From Chlamydomonas reinhardtii (lineage: Eukaryota > Chlorophyta > Chlorophyceae > Chlamydomonadales > Chlamydomonadaceae): a stretch of DNA of 64,000 nucleotides. Shown here in pieces: positions 9,856-19,464 of this stretch (its first letter is position 1; each line of letters starts with the position of its first letter). The position numbers were made by a program, and so were the translations under genes. The stretch lies in contig NC_057020.1 of assembly GCF_000002595.2 (NCBI RefSeq), forward strand, positions 5,658,058-5,722,057. The letters run 5' to 3'. The notes under the pieces are model-generated. The model was not told where the DNA came from and made no database searches. It worked only from the letters and a program-made list of their open reading frames with translations.

Positions 9856-12166
9856 ATGGTGTCCGCAGCAGCGGATTCGCAGGCTTTACAGGAGCTTATA
9901 GCCGAGCTCAAAGCATATCCGGATGGAAGCGACCTGTTGCTCACAGCCCTCTACACGGCAGCGTTCCACTACAGGCGCAGCACGAGTGGGTTGTCTGCGG
10001 GGTCCGCTGACCTGCGGGGGCGTCATGCTGCAAAAGGGGGGGGGGGCAATGACGGGCTGAATCATAAGCACGGCCTTGGTGTCTCATGGAGAGAGCTAAG
10101 GCTGCAGCATCGTTTTCCCACGTGGTGCGCCGCGAAAACGTCCGTGTAATGTTCTCAGTACGCACGTCGGTGGTACCCGTGCCGCACGGCAACGTTTGAC
10201 CGCAAATCGATGAGCCCCCACACCCGTAACCATGCTCCCTTCGCTTCTTCCGTTGGCCCCCCCTTTTCCCTCGCCGCCCCCTCCTCCCAGTCTGCACGCC
10301 CTTCCCCAATGAGCTCCTACCGCCCCTACCCGACACGAAGGATAAGGACTTCCCAGCACTGCAGCGCGCCCTGGGCGCGCTACCCCCCGTCCAGGCCCTA
10401 CTGTCAGGCGGTGGGCAGGAAGAGGTGCTGCGGCGGCTGCCGCCGGCGGCGCTGGGAGTGCTGACGTGGCTGCTGCTGCACCCCGCGCGGCGGCGGCACT
10501 TCGGTCTCGTGTCACTGGGCGAGATGTTGCGGCAGCTGCGGCAGCGGGCGGGCGGTGGCGGGCTGGGCGGCGCCAGCGGCGGCGGCGGCAGCGGAGGCGT
10601 GATGGGTGGAGTGGCGGCGGCAGGGGGAGGCGGGCCCATGGTGTGGCAGGTGCCGGCGTTTGCGGGGCACAACTCGCCCACGTTCGTGCTGAGGGCGCAC
10701 GACAGCCACACGCAGGTGTGTGCGGCTAAGCGGCTTCAGCGCCTGACTGGACTTTTGCACGCATTGCATCCATCCATTCATCCATCCCATCTTCTGGATC
10801 TCACACCGCCACTCGGACTCCACCCCTGCACTTTGGGGATGGGGACTATTGTCGCGTGCCACTCCGTTGTCAAGCATAGGCCGCGCTTTCCTCCTCGCCC
10901 TATTGCATTTCTGTTCGGTTTCGTTTGGGCTGGTATCTACAACCTCCCCCCCCCCCCGGCATGCCTCCACACTCCCGCGCCTCAGGAGCCGTTCGCGCAT
11001 GGCGCCGTGGCCTACCACGGCACGCACCTGGAGAACCTGCACTCCATCCTGCACGCCGGGCTGCAGAGCGGCAGCGGCACGCGGCTGCAGCGCACCGGCG
11101 CCAACTTCGGGGCGGGCATCTACTTGTCCACCAACTACGACACGGCGTTCAGGTGGGGGCGGGGCGGGGCGGGGCGGGGCGGGGCGGCGCGGGGCGGGGC
11201 GGGGCGGGGCGGGGCGGGGCGGGGCGGGGCGGGGAGGGGCGGGGCGGGGGAGGGGTAGCTGAGCAGCTGGGTTCGGCTGGAAGTACAGCATGGTAGGAGA
11301 TGGGCTGCTGGCGCATGTGGTGCAAGCATGCTGAGGCGCGGGTCGGAGAGTCTATGAATCGCGTGTGTAGATGTGTCGGTCCGGAACAACCCTGGCATGC
11401 AGCTCACGCTTTCCCCTCCCCTGACCTCGCCTTGCCGCAGCTTCTGCCAGCCCTGCCCCTCCTGGCCTCTGTCGCGCTTCGGCACCAAGCTGCGTGTGCT
11501 GCTGGTGTGTGAGGTGGACCTGGACCTGGTGCGGCAGGAGCGAGGCGCAGAGGCGGAGGCGGCGGCAGCAGCCAGCAGGTGTGCGGGGCGGGACGGGGGG
11601 TGTGGGGGGGGGGGTTGGGGTGGGCAGCTGGGGAGTGTTTGCCCCAGCCCAAAGCAATACGGTAGGTCCGACTGGTCAAGGAATCGTCGCCCAACCCAGA
11701 AATGCAGTGGGGGCGGCGATGAATTGTGCCTGCTGTGCAGCTCATCACCGGTGCAGTATCATTGGCCCCCCTCCATCGCTAAGCGCCTCGCCCGCCCCCG
11801 GCCCCCTACTCCCCCACCCATCCGTGCAGTGGTAGGACACCGCACTCACACGACGCCGCCAACGGCACCGGCGGCGGCGCCAGCAGCAGCGGGCCGCTCA
11901 TCCCCGGCCTGCCGGACACCTATCTGCTGGTCCAGCGGAGCGACGCCGTTCGAATCCTGTTTGTAGCGATTTACACGGACGCGGCAGCGCCGCCGGCAGG
12001 CGCTGCCGGGGCCGGGGCTGGGGCCGCCGGGGCGGGCGGGGGCCCCGGGGCTCGGCGCGCAGGGCCGCTGGCGCGTGTCAACTGGTGTACGGTGATGGTT
12101 GTGCTGTATGCGGGATTCCTAGTGGGCAAGGCGCTGCTGGCCGCGCTGAAGCAGCACCGGTACTAA
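9856..12166 (+). CDS. PARP16: PARP16-like mono-ADP-ribosyltransferase with C-terminal membrane anchor
   Basis: Exons 9856-9985, 10291-10715, 10986-11152, 11441-11578 and 11830-12166 join in phase to give 398 residues (human PARP16 has 322). The N-terminal helical region ends in HYRRSTICTPFP, matching the YKRDSVLRPFP region of PARP16. A Gly-rich insert sits around residues 120-165. The catalytic fold follows: YHGTHLENLHSILHAGL supplies the NAD-binding His (H196) and GAGIYLSTN the Tyr (Y231). A last strand, PDTYLLVQRSDAVRILFV, occupies the position of the third triad residue, where human PARP16 has Tyr and this protein seems to have Leu or Phe. Residues about 372-389 are a hydrophobic segment followed by a basic tail, as in the tail-anchored ER and nuclear-envelope PARP16, which acts in the unfolded-protein response in animals. 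The substrate here is unknown. A TATA-like box lies 73 bases upstream. Confidence 0.85.
10911..10945 (+). repeat. Dispersed short repeat, copy A (intron 2 of PARP16-like gene)
   Basis: The core TTTGGGCTGGTATCTACAAC is preceded by a T/G-rich arm and followed by a C run. It lies about 40 bases before the intron 2 acceptor. The same core recurs near 38070, 40865, 51820 and 58765. Confidence 0.7.
11153..11256 (+). repeat. (GGGGC)n run at the start of PARP16-like intron 3
   Basis: About twenty GGGGC pentamers begin immediately after the intron 3 donor. The sense-strand transcript would be strongly G-quadruplex prone. Confidence 0.9.
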
Positions 12167-12326
12167 ACTGCTGACTCAACCATCTTGAGGGCCCGGGCGC
12201 TTGCGATGACGGGAGTGCATGGCCACATAAGCTGCGGGCAAGCCGTGGTGCCTGGCGCTGCAGCCGCACGCCACGCACGCCACGTAGCCTGGGTGAGCAC
12301 AGCATGGTTTGCTGCGACGCTTGCAG

Positions 12327-12456
12327 GCTGTGCAAGATCGATGAGGAGGGTTTTGTGTTCAGCAGGCGCAAGGTGAAGTTGGGCAGCCTGACGGAGCTGG
12401 CGGAGAAGGCGCGCAAGGCGATTGTGGTGAGGCAGAAGAAGGAGGAGAAGGTGTGA
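12327..12456 (+). other. Orphan 43-codon open segment with splice acceptor, downstream of PARP16-like stop
   Basis: After a TTGCAG acceptor-like site, G plus 42 codons read LCKIDEEGFVFSRRKVKLG, then a helical Lys/Glu/Ala tail ending in KKEEKV and TGA. The amino acid order looks protein-like, with an amphipathic basic helix, and differs in style from the surrounding UTR. No upstream exon in matching phase was found. It may be an alternative terminal exon, an exon of an overlapping transcript, or a relic. I do not recognise the sequence. Confidence 0.3.
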
Positions 12457-12717
12457 AGGCGTATGGCGGCCTTCTCGCCTGGGGCGGGCCGTGGACGAGT
12501 GGCGCTTTGTACATTGAATTGCACGTAGCCCGCGAGCCCTCCCACCCCGCCCCCGTTCCCTCCCTCTAAAAGAGCCCCTGCTGGGCCTGCCCGCCCGGTC
12601 TCCCTGTGTCCATCGAGGACTCGCACTAAATGGTTCCCATCGTCCCTGGCCTTGAAACGGTGCGCAAATGGAGAGGGGGGAGGGGCAAGCCGGGGTACTG
12701 CGTAGCTGTAGGTGTTT

Positions 12718-12750
12718 TGTAAATGCCCGTGCCATGCCGGCTACTTGTAA
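12718..12750 (+). terminator. TGTAA polyadenylation signals of the PARP16-like gene
   Basis: Two TGTAA motifs, at 12718-12722 and 12746-12750, lie 550-580 bases after the stop. Confidence 0.6.
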
Positions 12751-13928
12751 TACACCAGGAACCGAAATCGTGCCCTCCTTCGACTTGTCCATGGCACAGG
12801 CACTCGAGCAATAACAGCGGGCAAGGGGCCTGTTCGGGGCAGCCGGGGTCCGGGCAGGGTCGGGGTAGGGTAGGGCACCTGGGCACCAGGTAGGGTAGGG
12901 AAGCCGTCGTTTGCGGCCGGGCGGAGTGCAATCCGACTGCATCCTTAATCAAATTCCACCTAGCTGTTTGCGGCGACCCTGTGCGCGCGACACTCCAGTC
13001 AAATCAAGTTCGGTTTTGCGGCTCCTTGGGGGCGCGGCTTCAACGGGGGGCAAGATCTAATTCGAGTAAATATATGCAGTTCACGCAAGGCATGTCTACC
13101 TCAATCGCAGCGCTGTGCGGAACCCCTGCACGCAATGGACGACCGCAACGACTGCTCATCAGAGTACCCAAAGCGCCTCAAGCCCTACCCCAGTACGTTG
13201 TTGCAACACATACTTTGCAGAAGCCAAGGTAAAACACTGGAAATGAATCGATTCCGTAAACGGGGTCCCGAAGAATTCGACAGTGTACGTGCGCATTATT
13301 TATGACACTGTAGCCAAGCTGCCGCGAAGACGCCACTGAGTAGAGTTAATAGCGGACGTGCTTTCACGGTTGCCTAAGCGAGGCCGCTTGCGAATTCACA
13401 CTCGTGAACTTTGCCGACGAAATTGCAGTTTTTGTCTAAGACGCTGTTGCCTGTGCTTCCACTCCAAGATTCATACCGCAAGCGCTATTGCGGCTGTCGA
13501 GATGGTCGACGGTGACAGTCGGTCGAAAAACGACGCGCGCGTGACAGATGCCAGAAAACTTGGTAGGTGTGCTTGGAATTGTACATCATAGAGCACTTGC
13601 TTGGAATTATCACCTTTGTGCCTGCGACATCTCAACTGCCGGAGCGCGTCGGGTTTTCGGTGCCTCGGACTCCAGTGGCGCTCGCAACCCTGATAACCGC
13701 ACATTGTCAAATAACGTGTGTGTCTGAAACTTACAGGGAGGGATTGATAGAGGGATTTCTCGCAAATGAGCAGCTCGCCAAAGCTGACTGCGGCAGGGCC
13801 GCGACCAAGCTGAGTCTTGACAACAACACACACGGCCTCGTGCCTTCAGTTCAACCAGCGATATGCTGTCTCTCAGCTAAGCCTCAGCGTGCCAAGTCGC
13901 TGGCCCTGCACGTCCTTCACATCAGCGA
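12751..13928. other. Intergenic region upstream of the plus-strand VARL gene
   Basis: No frame with coding character was seen, and A/T content is raised. It should contain the promoter and 5' UTR of the VARL gene that begins near 13929, but no clear TATA box could be chosen. Confidence 0.4.
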
Positions 13929-16900
13929 ATGCGGGCCAACTCGGCACTGAACGGGCCCGCGGGCTTGGATGTTGGCAGTCACAGCGGTCTGATATGGGAT
14001 CCATGTGCTGGCCTTGCGGGGCTGCGGCGTGTGGAGTCGTCAGCTGCACTGCCATGGCGGACGAACCCGGAGGTGGGTCAGCGACTTCGACTCTTTGCGG
14101 ACAGCACGGCACCTCCGACCGGACTCAGCGTCATCGTCCTGCGTTTTCCCGCCGTTTTAGCTAGGCAGGCCGTCAGGCGTTCACTGCTCCTGCCGCCGTC
14201 TCGTGCTCGTCACGCCGTCGATTTTTGACCTGTTCCTTTCCTCGCCCTGATCGTTTGCTGCGCAGGACAAACGTGCCTCCCAGACGCAGCTGCAGGGCAG
14301 CCACGCGTCTTGGCCCGCAAACAGCCACGCTTCGCCAGACAGCGCCAGTGGCCCAGCTTCGGCGTCAGGAGCCGCGCTGCCGCCTCTGTCAGCGTGGCAG
14401 CCCTTCGCCGTGTCCTGCGGCGCGCCACACCTTGCTGCCACCGCAGCCCCGACAGCGGTGGGCACGGCTGCTGCTCCGCCGCCGCAACGTGGGGTCGACG
14501 GCGTCGGGGCGGCGGCGGAGCACGCCGCGTTGCGGCATGGGCATGGGCCCGCCAGTGCGCCGCCGGGACCGTCGCGTCAGGGCCATGATGCCCATGAGCG
14601 GTCCAGGTCTCCAGGCGCCAGCTACCCCACTTGCGCCGCCGCCATCGCCGCCGCTGCAGCCCCTGGCGCAGACGCGCTAACAGCAGCAGCAGTCGCTGTG
14701 GCGGCGGCGCCGCCACCGCACTCGGCGGTTGGCGGCGGGGGCTTGCACCCCCCGCCTGCGTGGTGGGGCTATTACGGCCCGCCGCCGCCAGGCCTGCACC
14801 CGCACCTGCCGCCGCCGCACCCGCACCTGGCGCGCCGGTACCACCCGCATCCGCACCACGGCCACCATCATCACCAGGCCTTGCTGCGGCCGGGCCTGCC
14901 GCCACCGCCTCCGCACTGGGCGCACGCGCACCACAACCACCTCTCGCACCATAACCACCGCACTGCCGCCGCCTACGCCTTCCGGCACGCGACCAGCGCC
15001 ACAACCAGTCCCTACAAGACACCGCCACTGTCGATTTCCGCATCCTCTGGAGCGCTGCCGGTGGCACCGGAGGCAGAACCAGCGCCGGCGGCCGCCGCCG
15101 CCGATGCCGCCGCAGGAGGCCCTGCGCGGCACAAGCGTGCCGTGTCGTACTCGGGACACGGGCACGTGCCCTATTCGCCGTACCATCGCCCGTACGGCTA
15201 TGGCCCACACGTGCCGCCGCCGCCGCCAGGCGCCTGCTACCCCCCGGGACCCTGGGATCCCTATGGGCCCTACGGCCCGCCGCCGTACCCGCCGCCCCGC
15301 TACGGTCCCGCCGGTAGCTCCGCATTCCCGCCGCCGCTGCAGCCGCCGCTGCTGCCTGCAACCTCATCGCACCAGTCCTCGCCGCTGGACCCGCAGCAGC
15401 AGCGCCCATCAATGAACCGTGCCGCCTCTTGGCACCCTGGCGCCAACCTGCCGACGGCTGCTGCTGTGGCGGCGGCGGCACCCGGCGCCAACGGCGGCGG
15501 CGGCGCCGCCACATCATCAAGTAGTAGCGACGCGCCGGCTGCATCGCCCGCCGGCGCCGCCGCCGAGCCGCCGCCGAGCATCGTGCACCCAATGAGCTGG
15601 TCCACAGCCCATGCGCCCGCCGCCGCAGCGGTCACGCAGCCGCCAGCCGCAGCCGGTGCGTGCCCGTACAAGCTCAGCAACTACATGTCGGAGCCGCATT
15701 ACCCGTACTCGGCGTACTACGACATGCCGTACTACGACATGGCTCCGGGACTCGCCGCCGGTAGCGGCGGCGGGCCGAGTGTGTACGGGCCAGGCAGCGC
15801 AGCCCCGGGCGGCTTCCCGGCTGGCGGCGCCGCCGCCGCCGGCTGGCGCGCCGCCGGCCACGCACAAGGCCGCGTGTCCGACGGCAATGGCAGTAGCACC
15901 GCCATGGTTTACCCGCCCTGGTACCTCGGCGGTGCTGCTACAGCCTCTGCGCCGTCGCCCTTCCTCGCCAGCGCAATGGGCGCCGAGGCGGATGCAGGCC
16001 CCGCTTCAGCTGCAGCGACCGGCGGCGGCGGGGGTGGCAGCAAGGGCGCTCTCGCGCCGACGGCTGGCGGCAGCTCTGTGGTCAAGGTGTCTTCCTGTGT
16101 AGGCCTCAGCCCGCAGGACTCGTGGCCTGCAACCTCGCCCTCCACGCCTCCCACGCCCTGCCAGCAGCCGCTGTCGCCGCCAGCGGCACATGCGCCGTCG
16201 CTACAGCCGCAGCCACAGGTGCTGCTACAGCCGCAGCCGGGGCAGCTGCTACAGCCGCAGCAGCTGCGGGGGGGCGCGCCGCCAGCTGACGACTCTGGTG
16301 CGAAGCGGCGGCGCGTGTGCCCCTCCACTTCCCTGCCGCTGCTGCCCTGCGGCGGCGGCGCAGGCGCAGCCGGTGCAGGCAAGGTCAGCGGGCTCACAGC
16401 AAGGCATGGTGGCATGGGCACGGGTCTTCACGACCATTCGAATACGCCTTGCGAGCCGCGGTCGCGGATGCCCAACGGCAGTGAGGTCGCGTGGCTCAAT
16501 TTCTTGTCGGGCGGCGACGATGCCAGCAGCGGCCGGGGCGCCGCCGCCGCCGGCAGTCCCTCCGAGTCCACCGCCACAGTAACGGCAACCGCGGCCGATG
16601 CAGGCAGCGACGGCGCCTTTGCCCGGAGCTCCATTGCCACGGTGGCGGGCTCGGGTCCGACAGCCGCCAGTAGTTGCTTAAGCCCCGCTGCCGCCGCCGC
16701 CGCCGCCGCCGCAGGCGGGTCTACCGTCGGTGGCTGCGGCCGCCTCTCAACTAGCCTGTCCGGCCCGGCCGGCTGCGCCGTCTCGGCTGCGCAGGGCTCG
16801 CATGACGCGGTCCTGAGCGTTACAGGCAGCGCCCCCGGTAACAACGGAAACGGTGTCGGAAACTACAACGGCGGCGGTTACAATCACAACCTCGGTTTCG

Positions 16901-19194
16901 CCGTACGGTACGACGATGACGACGACCCAATGGAGATTTCGTTGCGTGCGCAGTCACACATGTTTCTGGACCAGGAGGCGGGCACGGGGGCTGCAGGAGC
17001 GGGCGTGGCTGGGGACGCGGCCGTGGGCGTGGCGGCAGGCGGCGACGTGCATGGCGGCCTGCAGCTGCCATCTTGCATGGACGCGCTCACGCAACAGCAG
17101 CAACACCAGAAGCAGCAAGAGACACCGCAGCAGCATGGGCAGCTGAACGCGTGCTTAGCACGACAGGCGCAGCAGCAGCAGCACCAGTCCGCTGCGGCCG
17201 CGGCAGCGATGGGGTCGATCACCTTTCCCAGCCTGCACATGCCGCCGCGGCAGCTGTCGCCACAGCGCGCGCCACAGCCAAATCGCAATCAGCACGCGCA
17301 CCACGTGGAGCAGTCGCTGGCGGCGCTCCCCTCCACAGCACAGGGCGTGGATCCGGAGGACGACCGAGAGTTTCTAGCTCGCGTGGCGGCTGGCTTTGAT
17401 GATGGCACGCTGGACGCGTTCGATGGGTTTGACGCACTGGATCTGAAGCTGGAGTTTGAGGAGCTGGGCCTGGGTGCGGAAGCACCCACGCCGACGGCGC
17501 CGACGCCGTCCGGCGCTGTCACCCAGGCGCCGCTGTTGCTTACGGCGGATGAGATGGCGGCGGCGGCGGCCATGGCGGCGGCGGGTGGCGGCGGCGCGGG
17601 CCGGCAGTTGGCGGCGGCGGCGGCGACGCCGCCGCCACGGGGCGCCTCTGTCTCTTCACCTGGCGGCAGCACGGCGATGATGGCTTCGCCTCCTTCCTCG
17701 CATCAAGCACCCGCCGCGGTGCCGCCCACCGCCTCAATGCCACCCGCCGCAGCGCACTTCCAGCACCAGCACCAGCACCTGGCGGCGCCGCTCGGCGTCG
17801 GCCTTCCTGCCGCGGTGGCGGCTGCCATCGCCAGTGCCAGTGCCTCTTCGCCCACCAAGCCCCCTCTTTCCCTCGCGCCCGTCGCCGTTGACATGACGAC
17901 AGCGATGCCTGCCGTCGACCAAGCGGCGGCAGCAACGGCCGCAGCCGCGCACGGTACGTCCCGGAGGGCGGCGATTGGCAACGGCTGCCACGAGCCCAAG
18001 CAACTGCCGCCAACGGTCAACGACGTAAACGCCGAACACCTTCCGGGTCCCGTACGGGTTACGGTGGCGGGCGGCTCACTCGGATCCATCATCAGCGCCG
18101 CAATTAGTAATGTCAAGAAAGCCGTACGCGGCGGCGGCGCGGCGGCAAGCGGCCGCCGCCGCAAGAGCTCCAACGCTGACAGCGATGAGGACGAGGACGA
18201 CGGGCGGGCGGCCAGCGGGGAACGCGCTGCTTCCTCTGCCGCCGCCGCAGCGGCAGCGGCGGCGTCAGCCGCCGCAACCACCGACGACCCCGCACGTGAC
18301 GCCGCGGAGGCTGCAGCGGTTGGCGGGAAGGTGGTTGGCGTTTTCCACGTGTTGCCGTACCTTGAGGGCGGCAAGTGCATAGAGTACGACGGGGAGCTGA
18401 TCAGCCGTAGCGCCTTCGAACGTGTGGGCGGCAGTACAATGGCCAAATGGTACCGCTCCATCAAGGTATGAGAGAAGTGTGGGTGGTTTGGGTGGGATGG
18501 GGTACCGGTAGGTAGCATGGGCGGGCGGGTAGGGTGACATGGCCCACACCATTCGCAGGTCGCAAAGGGACCCGACAAACTGAACAGCAACGGATGGGTA
18601 GATAGCCGTTTCGGTTTCCCATGGATCTAGGGGGAACCATTCCATACGAATGCCTTTGGGCGAGGGCGTGGGCGTGTGACTGGCACGTGGGAATCGGTTT
18701 GGGCGTTGCTGTGCTGCACAACGCACGCGCGCGTACCGTACAATAATGTAACCGCCACACACGTGCGTGCCGTGTGTGCTGTGTACAGGTGCTACCCGAT
18801 GGCATGTCGCTGGGCAGGTGGCTAGCCGCACACAAGCTGCCGATCCTGAAGGTGGGGCAGTGACTGACTGCCCCTGTGTATCGCCCAGAACCAGCAGGCT
18901 ACGGATTTCCGAGCTGGTATCTCGCCCCTCCGCGTAACCTTGTTGAGTTCTTGCACCGTTCTGCGGCTCTAGAGGCTCAGGAAACATCCCCGGAGTTCGC
19001 CCTAACACACGTAACCCGCGGATTGCCTGCCTTCCCGTCTTGGTGTATTCGTTCAGGGCAATCCCCGCCGGAGCTTCAAAGGCCGACGCGACCGTGCTGG
19101 GGAGGCGAACACACCGGCGCTGGCGGCAAGCGGCGGCGCTTCCGCTACGGCCCGCGGTGCCGATGGCGCGGTGTCGGACGGAGATTACTGCTGA
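13929..19194 (+). CDS. VARL-family (regA-like, SAND domain) transcription-factor-like protein, complete
   Basis: Exons 13929-14072, 14266-18465, 18789-18851 and 19057-19194 are all phase 0 and encode 1514 residues. The first exon is the least certain; it was chosen because its ATG frame and donor fit phase 0 at the acceptor before residue 49. The large second exon is low complexity: a His/Pro-rich stretch near residues 215-290, Tyr/Pro-rich repeats, an NRAASWHPG motif near 431, an AKRRRV nuclear-localisation-like motif, and acidic patches (YDDDDD, DEDEDD). It ends in the VARL/SAND core: KVVGVFHVLPYLEGGKC, ISRSAFERVGGSTMAKWYRS and, in exon 3, GMSLGRWLAAHKLPILK. Exon 4 opens with GNPRRSFKGRR, a basic motif shared with the other VARL gene here. 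SAND domains of this family are presumed to bind DNA; regA in Volvox represses growth genes in somatic cells. Which RLS paralogue this is cannot be told. Reading through the exon 2 donor gives a TGA at once, so retained introns would truncate the protein. Confidence 0.8.
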
Positions 19195-19459
19195 GCAGAT
19201 TACCGCTTAACGGCTTACTGCTCTGCGTGGGCGGATTCACGGCTGGCTCTGGATGGGACGTCATGGAACCACCTGACAGAATGCGGAGCCCATCAGTCAA
19301 GGCGACTACATACTGAAGCCGCGGCTGCAGAAGGACTGTCATGGACGTCTTTTGGGGCAGCTGTCGAGCTGCCGACAGCTGCACAATGGTTGCGCTGGAG
19401 TGAGGGTGTATAGGCGCAAGCAATTCGTTGCCAAGCTTCGATGGTGGTGGGAGCGGGTG

Positions 19460-19464
19460 TGTAA
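19460..19464 (+). terminator. TGTAA polyadenylation signal of the plus-strand VARL gene
   Basis: First TGTAA downstream, 266 bases after the stop at 19192-19194. Confidence 0.55.

Noticed and set aside
14210-15592. Minus-strand 460-codon ORF
   Set aside because: Arg-rich antisense shadow of the VARL exon with wrong codon bias.
18466-18471. Stop codon just after the SAND core of the plus-strand VARL gene
   Set aside because: AAG|GTATGA is a splice donor; the next exon continues the conserved domain, as in the paralogue.
18852-18863. Ending the plus-strand VARL protein at LPILKVGQ and TGA
   Set aside because: AAG|GTGGGG fits a donor, and the following exon at 19057 gives the GNPRR motif also found after the SAND exon of the other gene.
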